A DNA stretch of 64,000 nt, from positions 105,546,210 to 105,610,209 of the forward strand of contig CM061063.1 of NCBI GenBank assembly GCA_030762895.1. The letters run 5' to 3'. The notes below the pieces were generated by a model. The model did no database searches. It had not been told where the DNA came from and worked only from the letters and a program-made list of their open reading frames with translations. Made by a program: the position numbers and the translations under genes. Numbering within the stretch: the stretch's first letter is position 1; every line of letters begins with the position of its first letter. Source of the stretch: Sophora flavescens. Its lineage: Eukaryota > Streptophyta > Magnoliopsida > Fabales > Fabaceae. Of the stretch, positions 11,857 to 22,190 are shown in pieces.

Positions 11857-12010
11857 CTATATACGCATAACAATATCCCACAATAGAGAACCAAACAGAA
11901 ATAATGCAAATGTGAGATACCAATATATGAGTTTTATCATAGCAGTCACATACACAACTCACAAAACAACAACCTATGACAATTACAAAAATTGCATACT
12001 GAACCTGCAC

Positions 12011-12911
12011 ACCTTACATCTGCACACACAGCAACACTCCACCATCACTGTCACATCCTCTCCTCATAGTTGGCTGGGAAATTTGTCATTTTTCATTTTC
12101 TGTTTTGTTATAAACCTAACATTGTACACAAGGAGAAGGGGGAGGCGAAAAAAAAGCCATCAGAAATGGAGGTTTCATTCTTCAGAGTAACTTCTCCCTA
12201 ACCTCCATCCTAAGCCACCCATATTTATCTTTAACCTCAATCTTGAAGCCTCTCCACCTTCAACCCAAAAATACCTCTCAATCTCATCCTATTCAAACCT
12301 CCATCATCCCCTTGTATTGTCAGCTTCCACTTCTAACAACCATCACACCCAAATCACAAATCAACACAAAATATCAAAATACCCCAGAACAAACAAAAAA
12401 AACTTCACAGATCCGTTCAGCCCACCATCACCATCATTTGCCTTGACGTCAGCTGCGAGGACCACCGAGACGCCACCGCCGCTTCGCCTCGCACCATACC
12501 GGAACCACCGCCTCAGACGCAAATCCGCCCAAGCCACGTCGTCCATCGCCACGCGCACCATTGCGTTGCCAGCCTCCTGACGTGGCCGCCGCCCGCGCCC
12601 CTGCTTCGCCGCCCCTCGCGTCCCCTGTCTCGCCGCCATGCGTCGGGTCCAGCGCCGTCTCCATCTCCACCAAGCTGGTCTTTTTTCTCTCTGGAAGGTC
12701 CTCTTTTTTTTTTGGTTTACAGGAGGGCTAAGTAATGCTGCAGTCCATAAAAGTAATGTCGGAAGTCAAAGAGTTACTATATAATGTGTGGTACTCTTCT
12801 TTCAACTATTATCGCTCCTCAACAAAAAAAAATATGCAATATTAGAAGAAAACAAAAACCACCACAACATTATTGAGACACATAACACAACTTGATGCAA
12901 CATCAAATGTA
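12011..12911. other. Spacer with a GC-rich block, no gene called
   Basis: The part at 12440-12680 is strongly GC-rich and open in several frames on both strands, mostly giving Arg/Ala/Pro-rich peptides typical of shifted GC-rich DNA. No family is recognised. It might be a promoter-proximal island or a captured fragment. Confidence 0.3.
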
Positions 12912-13125
12912 TCAAAGCAGTTTAACCATATTGTTCCAACTCTCAATGCTCAAAGTCAAAGTATTGGCAATGTCTCTATGACTATGTTCCTTGTGAAGAT
13001 CCCTGCTGCAAGAATGCATCTTGTTTGCTCTCTGAATTGCCTCATCAAGATCCTTATGATCGATAGAGAAATCAATGCACAAAGCAGCAAACATAGATAT
13101 AACACTCTCCATTACATATACCTTA
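12912..13125 (-). pseudogene. Unrecognised gene fragment, 3' piece
   Basis: The - strand is open for 66 codons from MESVISMFAALC through FSIDHKDLDEAIQRANKMH to a stop, with well-mixed amino acid content that looks like real protein. I do not recognise the family. It sits just beyond one end of the MITE at 13127-13777, and another plausible - strand exon lies on the far side (about 13816-13890). The two may be exons of one gene whose intron received the MITE. No full gene can be reconstructed. Confidence 0.3.
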
Positions 13126-13126
13126 A

Positions 13127-13777
13127 GGGTGTGTTTGGATGATGTATTTAAAGAGGGTAATTAAAATACTTCACTCTAAAATACTTTGTTTGGATATTAA
13201 ATATGAAGCATTTTAGAAATCAAGGGATTTTATGGAGATACATTATTTAATGTAAATTTGAGGAATTTGAAATACCTCCTATAGAGGTGGTATTTTACAA
13301 TTCCCCCTCCTTACTCATGTGTCACCTACCACCGACGACAGCCCCCGGACACTAGGTGGGGGGCGTCAACCCCTGGACACTTGATAGGGGGCACCAACCC
13401 CGATGGGGGGCATCGACCCCCGGACACCCGGTGGGGGAAGGGGGGTGCCGGCCCCCGAACACCAGGTGGGGGGGCGTCGGCCACCGACCTTCGAACACCC
13501 GGTGTGGGGGAGCCGGCCCCTGGGGGGGGGGGGCTGGACATCGGGTGGGGGGGACCGACCGGTCCCGGACAATTGAAATCCCAATTTTTTAAGTGAATAT
13601 TAAAAAAAATGTAATTGAAGATAATTGAACTGCTTTATCCAAACAAAGAATTTAAAATACAAGGTATTTGAATTACCCTATCCAAACAGTATTTTCGAAA
13701 TGAAAGTAATTCAATTGAAGTAATTGAATTGCCTTGTATTTCAAATTCCTATTTTGAAAATACACCATCCAAACACA
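13127..13777. mobile_element. MITE with GTGTTTGGATG terminal inverted repeats
   Basis: The left end GTGTGTTTGGATGATGTATTT is mirrored at the right by AAATACACCATCCAAACACA, an inverted repeat of about 20 bases with few mismatches. Inner arms near 13190 and 13660-13750 also pair. There is no coding capacity of its own. The centre is occupied by a GC-rich minisatellite, which is unusual for this kind of AT-rich element. The target duplication is unclear. Confidence 0.65.
13330..13565. repeat. GC-rich minisatellite inside a MITE
   Basis: Variants of a 25-35 base unit built from GGGGG, CCCCGGACAC and CCGGTGGGGG repeat about eight times. Every reading frame is open over parts of it on both strands, purely from composition, so the peptides are not genes. 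G-runs of four to nine make G-quadruplex formation possible on the + strand. Confidence 0.8.
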
Positions 13778-13815
13778 ATCGAAAGAGAAATGGTTAGTGT
13801 AGGCAGCATACCGTA

Positions 13816-13890
13816 GAGAGCGAGAAGATCGTCAAAACATTGGTTGGTTGTGTGTTCGTCATAGACCATGATGCTTCTTCCTCCATTGTT
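13816..13890 (-). pseudogene. Unrecognised gene fragment, possible first exon
   Basis: The - strand has an ATG followed by MEEEASWSMTNTQPT and about ten further residues, ending at ACG|GTATGC, which fits a splice donor. The next 5' sequence has an in-frame stop in an alternative frame. Together with 12912-13125 this may be the start of a gene split by the MITE. The call rests on ORF appearance alone. Confidence 0.22.
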
Positions 13891-14863
13891 GCGCTACCTA
13901 TCCACTGCTTCCAATTCAATTTTGACCTTCTCTGCTTCTGATCCCAGTTTTTAGAGATCCGTTAAAGTTAGGGCGGCTGCATGAAATCGTATGAATTAGA
14001 AAAATGTAGAATTTTTTTTTAGAAAAATGTAGGAAAAAAAATAAGCATCCTATATCTATCTATCTCGCACCCTCTCTCTCACCTACGCCTCTTCCGGTGG
14101 AGGCTCTTCCCCTCTCACCTTCTCCGCAGCTGAACAGTTGTGGTCCTTCCATCTATCTGTGTTCTAGCAGTTGTTATTCCTCCCCTCTCACCCACGAACT
14201 CTCTCTGTTCTACAGATGGAGTAGATAACAAAATCTTCCCTATTTGTTTCGCAAAAATTAGGGCAAATGGTGTAAAGCCCCGATTTCTGTTTTTCTTTAA
14301 CAATAAATACATGTGTATATGTGTTTATTTTTGTTAAAGATCAAGAGAATTATTTTAGATAAACTAAAATCATTGTCTTGCTCTACCTCGCCGTAGAAAG
14401 TGACGGTTCAATTTTCGGTTGAAAATTCAAACGAAAATCGGTCTGCGTTTTCACTAACAGTAAAAGTTTACTAAGCAGAAAACCTAATTTTGACCCGTGA
14501 ACGAAACGGTTAGTTCTTTTATCGTGTTTCCAATGATCTAGGTTATTTGTGAAAATTTACGTTCGAAAATAAAATATAATATTTTATAAGAGCGAAATCG
14601 TTGAAAATTACGATAGAAAACTTTAATCGGGTAAATAACGGAGCAGAATGGAGAGCTGAGAAGATTGAGTTGACTTGTTTGAGTGAAGTGACTTGATGGA
14701 CTAAATGCTATATGTCACATCAAGGAAAGTCATCATGACAACTTTTTGAAATCTACTAGATTATAAACAAAAAACTCATTTTTTCCCCACTTTTTCCAAC
14801 CAACACCTCCTTAACTCCAAACTTTCTGCTTCCTCTCCCTCCCCACGGCTCACTCTCTCCCCC

Positions 14864-14873
14864 TCTATATAAA
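14864..14873 (+). promoter_or_regulatory. LTR TATA box
   Basis: CTATATAAAC lies 594 bases into the 5' LTR and is followed by a T-run and CATTCACACTTTACACTCAC, a pyrimidine-rich initiator-like stretch. It predicts RNA starting near 14900, so U3 is only ~600 bases and the remaining ~4 kb of LTR is leader. The 3' LTR has TATGTAAA at the same place (24178-24186), and the 3' LTR of the element at the window's end has TATAAATA (62910). Confidence 0.65.
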
Positions 14874-14990
14874 CTCTCTTTTTTTTTCATTCACACTTTA
14901 CACTCACATAACCAAGCTTCCTACATCAAAACTCCATTGGTTTTCTTCAAGAGTTCATCATCCCCATCCACTTTCTTTCAAGCTTACAGG

Positions 14991-15659
14991 GTAAGACTTT
15001 ATACTCTTACTCATCCAAGTGCTTTCCTTCTCATAATTGTTTAGTTTATGCCATGTTTTTCCATTTATCATTCTTAGATACAAAACTTCTAAAATCTCTA
15101 GAAATTAGTAGAAAAATCCGTTTGACTTGAAACCAATTTCTATGGACTCACAATGATCTCTATATTGTTTATCTAAGAGCATGCATCAAGTAAAATTTTT
15201 CTCCCCCTACTTTCCTAAAGAGGCCGAATCTAGGTAGTTAAGGAGAAAGAAAGTTTTGTTTCAATTTTTGAAATATAATTATTGATCTAAGCTCTTATAT
15301 GCATTTAGTTGTTAAATCCAAAATCTTGAAAGGTTTGAAAATTTCTAGCCTATTTTAGAAGCCATGGCCGAAACCCTGAGCTAGTGGCTTAGAGGAGTTT
15401 TTGTTCAATCCTTGTTAAATGATCATTGTTTATGAATCTCTAATACTTAAGGATCATTAATCCATGAGTTTGAGAAATTTTGAAATCTCTAACCCTATTT
15501 TTATGGTATGGCCGAACCTGTGCCTTAGGTAGATGGGATGTTTTTTGTTGTTTTTAACTTGTGATTATGTGTTGGAATCTTTAGACTTTCATTGTGAAGC
15601 AAGCGAGGAAGATCGTGGTACCCGACGAAGGACAAGAAACATCTCTACTTTGAACTCAG
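14991..15659 (+). other. Leader intron-like and exon-like signals in the LTR
   Basis: CAGG|GTAAGA at 14991 resembles a splice donor. ATCTTTAG ending near 15586 resembles an acceptor. The following ~73 bases end in CTCAG|GTAAGA at 15660, a consensus donor. The same order occurs in the 3' LTR (24304, then 24973) and in the solo LTR (donor near 2440, exon-like block 3033-3109, TCAG|GTAAGG at 3110). A fitting acceptor, TCTTGTAG at 19081-19088, lies six bases before the gag ATG. Splicing is inferred, not shown. Confidence 0.45.
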
Positions 15660-17366
15660 GTAAGAGGAGACTGTCTGAGGGATGTTTCAATAGTCGTATG
15701 CTATTAGTTGTGATTTGTGATGTGCCTTAAGTCTTGTTATGATTTATCTATGTTATTTGTGGTGATTGAACTGTTTGTTTAAATGCCCGAGCTTGATGAA
15801 TTATCTGAAGATGTGTTATAGCTTTACTATATGGCATGAACTGTATTAACTGTCAAGATAATGATGTGGAAATATTACTGTTGATTGATTGATTGTCTGA
15901 TAAGTCTGACACTCGTCGGTGCTCAATTAAGTATGATAGTAAAAGTCTTAATAAGCCTTAAGAGAATTTTGGAACAAAAACATTTATTTGATGATTTCTT
16001 GATAAAATAATGAATATAAAGATGGAATTATAAACAAAATATTTTAGTGTGTTATCATTTTCGAAGAAAGAGATGAAAAATATTTTGAGAATTAAGTGTG
16101 AAATATTTTAAAGCTAGAGGAAAATCATTTTCTTAAAATAATCTTAGCATAAGTGAAAACAATTTTAAAAGTATGTTTTATGAAGGAAAACCTTTGGAAA
16201 TGATTGGCAATATTTTAGAAAATGATTTGAAAGGATTTGACAACATTCTAAAGATGGTTTGGAAGAAAAAGAAAATGGATTTCTTTATAACTTAGCATTT
16301 TACAAATGGATTTCCAATGAAAAAGAGTTCTGGAAAAATACTTCTGAAAATATTCCGGCAAGCTTGGATAAGTTGCTGAAGTTTCATTTTGTATTTGTGT
16401 TTCACTGAATGAAAAAGAATAAATACATTGGAAAGTGAATCTAGTATGCGAGACGTCGGAATACTAGAGTTCTGTAGATATTTGATCCGTGTCACGTTGT
16501 TGTGGACTGTATGTCCTAATCACGTTGTTGTTGACTATGTGTCCTAATCATGTTGTTGTGGACTGTGTGTCCTGATCACGTTGTGATAAACATTGAAAAG
16601 GGTGAAAGTTGTTTTCTATGACCACAAGCCCAAGAATGGTGCATCGGTTTAGGGCGTTGTGATTGAGCACTCGGACTTCATGTCCCGTGTTGAAGTTGAA
16701 AAATCTTAAAGTTAAAGATTTTATGAATAGTCGTTAGCCTTTGAGCTTCGACAAGGAAAGAATGTACACATAAACTTTGGGAACAAAATGATTTTTTACA
16801 TGCATTTGTTTGGCAGACGTGCCATGTTGCCAAGTTAGAAATTATTGAGTCATGTGTTAGCCAATGAATTTTGGGGAAATACGCCCATGAACTACGATAA
16901 CTGTTGGTTGCTGAGTGATCCGCCAATGCATGGACAGAAGTTTCCCATTTATCGTAATGACAATTTAGATGTCATAACTAGTGCGCAATAACCATTGGTT
17001 GTTGAGTGATCTGCCAATGAGTTACAAAGGTGTTGGACATTGGATTCTTTTTGTTGACAATGATCCATGTAAAAAGCTTGATCAGCTTAAACGAAAAACG
17101 AAGTTGGTATCTCATGAGATTATGTTAGAGCATGAATATTGAAGAGTCATGCATATTTTTATAAAAAACCATGATTGATCGGGTATGAGACCCCCTTGAT
17201 ATAATACTGTTTATTTGCAAGAATTTTACGATACATGACTTTGCATGCTATCTGATGTTTTGTGTCGTGCATATGGTTATTGTGATTAATCCATATAATG
17301 GTATCTCACTCTTGCATATTTTCTTGTTGTTTTCTTTTCCTATATATATATATGAGTTTAGATGGA

Positions 17367-17724
17367 TCCCAACATCCCCCTAGCACCATCGGGCGTGATG
17401 ACAATGATTTTTGACAACGCTCATAATCCGGGAGGGTAGGATATCCACCCGGGATCCCACTCTGCTACCTATATCGGGCCTGTTAGTTCACTGGAGGGAG
17501 TTGTTGAGGGCAGACCACATCGGAGGATTCAGACTGTCCAGTCGATGAGGATTTCACTACCACCTCCCTAGTATTACCTTCATGTTTTGGCTGAGCGAGG
17601 ACAGTTGCACGAGCATCCACCTCTTGGTGTACCACTTCCAGAAGTTGTACCTGACTCGCCCCCTGAGGAGGATCCGGAGGAGTTCTACGATGACGATCCA
17701 GAGTACGTTGTTCTTAATGACGAC
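17367..17724 (+). pseudogene. LTR-internal acidic ORF, 5' LTR copy, broken
   Basis: From ATGGATCCC near 17361 the frame reads MDPNIPLAPSG, is stopped by TAG at about 17438, then continues open through a segment ending EEDPEEFYDDDPEYVVL. The hAT MITE at 17725 then cuts it. The 3' LTR copy lacks this stop but has a different one, so each copy has a private lesion and the parent frame was probably open. No function is recognised. Confidence 0.4.
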
Positions 17725-18341
17725 TAGGGGTGTTCGCGGTTCGGTTTGGATCGGTTTTGAGGTAAAAAGCCATCCGATCCAAGATAAAAAGAGCATGCGG
17801 TTCGGTTTGGTTTGGACGACTTCCTTAAAAATATCCGATCTGATAAAATGCGGTTTGGATCAAATCGGTTGATTCGGTTTTACCGACACATCATTACATA
17901 TTTATATTACATCAAAGAATAAAAATTACAAGCTAAACTGATCAAAATCTTAAACCTATATATACTTGTTGATACATTCATGTAAAAACATTTCATAAAA
18001 ATATGTATAAAATAAATAAATATCATCATCATCTATTATCAAATCATCTTTTATTTATGTTTAGAACATTAGAAATAAGTAAAAATTACGTCAAATATAA
18101 CTATTAAGTATTATTAGGAAAAAATCCAACAAGTAAAAAACTAATAGTACAAAAAATAGAATAGACATATATTAAATTTTTATATGCGGTTTGGTTTGGA
18201 TTTGTTCGATTTTAGAAAATGGATCCAAAATCCGATCCGATTCAAGTGGTTTTCACAAAACAAGATCCAAAAAAATCCAATAGACATCGGTTTTGTTCGG
18301 TTTTCGATTTTTTTGGATCGGTTTGGATATGAACATCCCTA
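17725..18341. mobile_element. hAT-type MITE inserted in the 5' LTR
   Basis: The 617-bp insert has ends TAGGGGTGTTC and GAACATCCCTA (inverted, one mismatch) and perfect 8-bp target duplications ATGACGAC (17717-17724, 18342-18349). The 3' LTR has a single uninterrupted copy of this target at about 26966, proving insertion after the retrotransposon landed. The interior is AT-rich with GGTTCGGTTTGG repeats towards both ends and has no coding capacity. Confidence 0.93.
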
Positions 18342-18681
18342 ATGACGACGATGATGATGACTCTCCTGACAAAGGAGGGGAGGTTTTGAATGTCATGCCT
18401 GATTTGTCTTCTGGGAGTGGGGGTGTTCATTCTGGCCTTCCTAATGGCCATCTCTAGTTGTTACCAGCTTTGGGTTTTCTTTTGTGGGGTAGTTATCCTT
18501 GTCTGGCTGATTCCTGGTTTCTGAGAACCATGGTATTTTGTGATGTGGTTCCCGACCCTTTTACTTTATGATGCTTATATACCTTTTACTTACCTATCTT
18601 CTAAACTATGTCAATGGCCTGTTCTCATAAAGGCCCTATGTTCATGTTGTAACTATGCACTTATGTTGCAACTGCTGAGAT

Positions 18682-18737
18682 ATGTGTGTGTATGTGTGTG
18701 TGCGCGCGCGCGCGTGTGTGTGTGTGCGTGTGTGTGT
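18682..18737. repeat. (GT)n(GC)n(GT)n microsatellite
   Basis: An alternating purine-pyrimidine tract of about 55 bases occurs in the 5' LTR only. The 3' LTR lacks it at the matching place near 27295, so it expanded after insertion or was deleted from the other copy. Confidence 0.9.
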
Positions 18738-18914
18738 TTATGTTATTCATGTTCTAGGTGTTCATTTCTTTAGAGAAAAAAAATTTGTATCACTGTTTTT
18801 TAGAATACTTATTTATTAAGAAAATATTATTTTTCGAAAGTAACCAGCAATTTATTCAATTTTATTTTTCTGTAACGGGTAACCACGTGACGCCCAAGTT
18901 GGGGTGTTACATTA

Positions 18915-18927
18915 GTGGTATCAGAGT
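18915..18927 (+). promoter_or_regulatory. tRNA-Met primer-binding site
   Basis: TGGTATCAGAG, three bases after the 5' LTR end, is the usual plant LTR-retrotransposon site complementary to the 3' end of initiator methionine tRNA. It confirms the LTR/internal boundary. Confidence 0.9.
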
Positions 18928-19094
18928 TGGTCGAGTCTTTCGGGAATCTTTGGGTTTAGGTATGTTGTGTTGATGTTATGTGTTCTCTGACTGAAACTTG
19001 TTTGAATTACTTCTTAGAAGTAATGTGTGATAATCAGTGGGTTTACGTTTCATTTTATGGTTACCATTTTACTGATTATGTCTTGTAGGTCGGT

Positions 19095-19316
19095 ATGGAA
19101 CCAGGAGGTGCACGTGGACGTGGTCGCGGAAGAGGCTATGGTGGAATGGACTTTGCGGCACAGGCAATAGCTGATGTTGCTGCTGCAATTGCTTTTCAGA
19201 CTGCAACAATGGCTGCTCAGAACCAACAAGAGCATATAAGGGCTAACAAGCAGTTGAAGGCAAGCACCTGGCCGCTTTTAGTCGCTAGAATCCATCACAG
19301 TTCGATGGAGATGTAG
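19095..19316 (+). pseudogene. gag N-terminus (frameshifted)
   Basis: The frame starts at an ATG giving MEPGGARGRGRGRGYGG, the Arg/Gly-rich N-terminus typical of this retrotransposon clade, followed by an Ala-rich segment GGMDFAAQAIADVAAAI. It runs out of frame near 19260 and stops at 19316, while the homologous gag continues in another frame. Gag would form the virus-like particle. The same N-terminus is seen at 60472 in the gag-only element. Confidence 0.85.
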
Positions 19317-19319
19317 TTC

Positions 19320-20479
19320 CTACAAAGGTCGATCTATGGATTCAGGAATTAGAGAAAATATTTGAGCTGATACACTCACCAGGGGGAGTGAAGGTGTCTT
19401 ATGCTACTTTCCTACTGGAAGGAGATGCTGAATATTGGTAGAAGGGCACCAAACAATTACTGGAGGCTGAACAACAGGAGATTACTTGGGCGGTATTCCG
19501 CGATAGGTTTCTGAACAAGTATTTTCCTCAAAGTGCTCGAACTGAAAAAGAGCAAGAATTTCTGCGTCTACATCAGAGGGACATGTCTATCGGGGAATAC
19601 GCGACAAAATTTGAGTCACATGCCAAGTATTTCCGCTTTTTCCAGAACAACCCAGATGAAGAATGGAAGTACGAGAGGTTTGAAGGAGGACTGCGCTTCG
19701 AAATCAAGGAGTTTGTACTGCCGTTGGAAATCAAGAACTTTCAGGCTTTAGTGGAGAAGTGTAGGAAGATTGAACAAATGAGGAAGGGAAGGGATAACAG
19801 AGGGAATGCTGGAGGACCCTCTCATCCAAAGAGTCAATTTCAGGGTCAGAACCAAGGAGGGAAGCAGAATCAGAGAAAACCGTACTTTCAACCACCGAGC
19901 AACAACCAGAGACAACAAGCATATCATTCCGGTACTTCTAGAACTGGAACTAGAGGCCAGAGAAACCAAACCCAAGGCCAAGAAAGAAGGTGTTACAAGT
20001 GTGGTGACCCAGGTCACCTGGCTGATACCTGTCCAAAGAGAGGAGCAAAGTGCTTTAACTATGATCGTTTTGGGCACTTGGCAAAGGACTGCAGAGAACC
20101 AAAGCGTGAACCAACTGTCAATCATGCAAGAGCCAACAAGCCGACTACCACCGGAAGGGTCTATACTTTGAACGGAGCTGAGGCATCAAACTCCAACGAT
20201 CTCGTGCAGGGTAAGTGTGACATAGCTGGTAATCTTTTAAATGTACTCTTTGATTCGGGTGCGACGCATTCTTTCATTTCGATGGATTGCGTGAAACTTC
20301 TAAATTTGCCTATTTCTTCATTACCATATGATCTAATTGTTTCAACCCCAACTGCCAAGCCAGTTATTGTCGATTATGTTTGCTTGAACTGTCCTATCAT
20401 TGTACATGATAGGCATTTTCTTGTAGATCTGATCTATTTGCCTTTAATTCAGTTGGATGTAATTTTAGGCATGGATTGA
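19320..20479 (+). pseudogene. gag body, zinc knuckle and protease (broken)
   Basis: After an in-frame TAG at 19438-19440, the longest open piece (19583-20479) holds the capsid-like segment (KYFRFFQNNPDEEW), a CX2CX4HX4C zinc knuckle CYKCGDPGHLADTC at 19991-20032, and a second knuckle whose second Cys is Tyr (CFNYDRFGHLAKDC). The aspartic protease follows with the active site FDSGATHSF (about 20250) and the ILGMD motif, then TGA. Gag binds RNA and the protease would cut the polyprotein. The damaged second knuckle and the stops show loss of function. Confidence 0.9.
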
Positions 20480-20497
20480 TTATCTTCTAACCATATT

Positions 20498-21297
20498 TTG
20501 ATAGATTGTGCTCAGAAAACTTTAGTTTTTCCTAAGGATGAGATTTTTGGATTTTTATCTGCTAGTCAAGTAAGAGCTTCTTTGAAAGAGGGAGCTCAGG
20601 GGTACATGTTACTGTTTTCCTTAGACATTAAGAATGAGTTAGACTTAGAGTCCATACCTATTGTCAATGAGTTTCTAGAAGTTTTTCCTGAAGATGTACC
20701 TGGATTGCCACCTATTCGAGACATCGAGTTCGCGATTGATCTGGTACCCGACATTGGACCATGGCACCATATCGTATGTCGCCATCTGAGCTAGAGAACT
20801 TGAAAGAGCAACTTGTGGAGCTGATGAAGAAGGAGTTTATTAGGCCGAGTGTATCACCATGGGGAGCCCCAGTCTTGTTAGAAAAGAAGAAAGATGGAAC
20901 TTCTCGGTTATGTGTGGACTTCCATCAGTTGAACAAGGTGACTATCAAGAACAAGTATCCGCCTCCAAGGATAGATGATTTAATGGACCAGTTACGTGGA
21001 GCGACCATTTTCTCAAAGATAGATCTACGGTCAGGCTACCATCAAATTTGTGTGAAAGCAGGAGATGTCCCTAAGACAGCGTTTCGGACACGCTATGGGT
21101 ATTATGAGTATCTGATGATGCCGTTTGGAGTGACGAATGCTCCTGTGATATTCATGGATTACATGAATAGGATTTTTCGTCCTTACTTAGATCAGTTTGT
21201 CATTGTCTTTATCGATGACATTCTAACCTATTCTCCAAACAAAGAAAAACATGTTGAACATCTCAGTATAGTTCTTCAGATCTTAAAGGAGAAGTAA
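20498..21297 (+). pseudogene. Reverse transcriptase (broken)
   Basis: Two overlapping open pieces in different frames (20498-20794 and 20761-21297) cover the linker and most of the reverse transcriptase. Recognisable features are SPWGAPVLLEKKKDGTSR, KIDLRSGYHQI, the FGVTNAP segment and the catalytic FIDDIL (about 21208-21225), the Ty3/gypsy form of YxDD. A frameshift near 20760 and a TAA at 21295-21297 interrupt it. Residues of the active site itself are intact. Confidence 0.92.
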
Positions 21298-22139
21298 CTT
21301 TAAGCAAAACCAGAAAAGTGTGAATTTTGGTTAGACCAAGTTCAGTTCTTAGGTCATGTCATCTGGCGTGAAGGGATCGCAGTGGATCCGTCAAAAGTTG
21401 AAGCTGTTTTAGAATGGGAAAGACCAAAGACGGTAACAAATCCGCAGTTTCGTGGGTTTGGTTGGATACTATAGGAGATTTCATTGAGGGATTCTCCAAG
21501 ATAGTTGGACCTTTTACCTAGTTAACTCGGAAGGGTCAAGTTTTTACATGGACCGAAGCACGTGAAGAAATTTTTCAAGAGCTAAAGAGAAGGTTGACAA
21601 CTTCACCTGTATTAGTATTACCTGATCCTAAGGAACCTTTTGAGGTTTATTGTGATGCTTCGCATCAAGGGTTAGGTTGTGTACTGATGCAAAATCGGAA
21701 GGTTGTAGCTTATGCTTCAAGGCAATTAAAGATTCATGAGAGGAATTACCCTACACATGACTAGGAATTAGCAGCAGTGGTTTTTGCTTTGAAGATCTGG
21801 AGGCATTATTTGTATGGAGCTACATTCAATGTTTTCGGTGATCACAAAAGTTTGAAGTACCTGTTCAATCAGAAGGAGCTAAACATGCGACAGAGACGTT
21901 GGTTGGAATTCTTGAAGGATTATGATTTCCAACTACAGTATCACCCTGGAAAAGCAAATGTGGTAGCAGATGCCTTGAGTAGAAAGTCAATACATGCATC
22001 TGTAATCATGGTCAGAGAGCAAGAGTTGTTGGAACAATTCCGAGATATGCGTTTAACTGTGGAGACGTCACCAAGAAAGCTTCGTTTAGGTAGGATTACC
22101 GTTTCGAATGGATTGATGGACCAGATAAGAGAGAAATAA
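21298..22139 (+). pseudogene. RT thumb and RNase H (broken)
   Basis: After the TAA, homology continues with CEFWLDQVQFLGHVI and, past frameshifts around 21440-21480, VYCDASHQGLGCVLMQ, the RNase H start with its catalytic Asp. A TAG near 21764 interrupts the conserved end of the fold. The open piece 21777-22139 contains HKSLKYLFNQKELNMRQRRW and YHPGKANVVADALSRK, the standard RNase H C-terminus. This domain would remove the RNA template during reverse transcription. Confidence 0.88.
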
Positions 22140-22190
22140 GAAGGTGATTAATACCTACAAGGAGAAAGGGAACTAATACATTAAGGAGCA

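Larger units (their letters stand above)
10832..12010 (-). mobile_element. Truncated LTR of a Tekay-like element
   Basis: On the + strand this begins TGTAACGCC, the complement of a GGGTGTTACA-type LTR 3' end, followed by sequence similar to the terminal region of the full element's LTRs. Further in, on the - strand, come ATTGGTATCTCAC and ATGGACCC, the same words in the same order as at 17300-17366. Similarity fades near 12010, so only the 3' third of the LTR remains. A compound microsatellite (10991-11073) and a long open frame (11323-11856) lie inside it. Confidence 0.65.
14271..18911 (+). repeat. 5' LTR (4641 bp, MITE-interrupted)
   Basis: It starts TGTAAAGCCCCG and ends GGGGTGTTACA immediately upstream of the primer-binding site. 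Without the 617-bp MITE and its 8-bp duplication it is 4016 bp. It carries the TATA box at 14866, two splice-donor-like sites (14991, 15660) and the acidic ORF region near its 3' end. Confidence 0.92.

Noticed and set aside
12317..12673. Arg/Ala-rich frames on both strands
   Set aside because: They mirror one another in a GC-rich block; nothing suggests selection for protein.
13326..13596. Several overlapping 70-80-codon frames rich in Gly, Pro and Arg
   Set aside because: They exist on both strands and in all frames because of the GC-rich minisatellite, so they are compositional.
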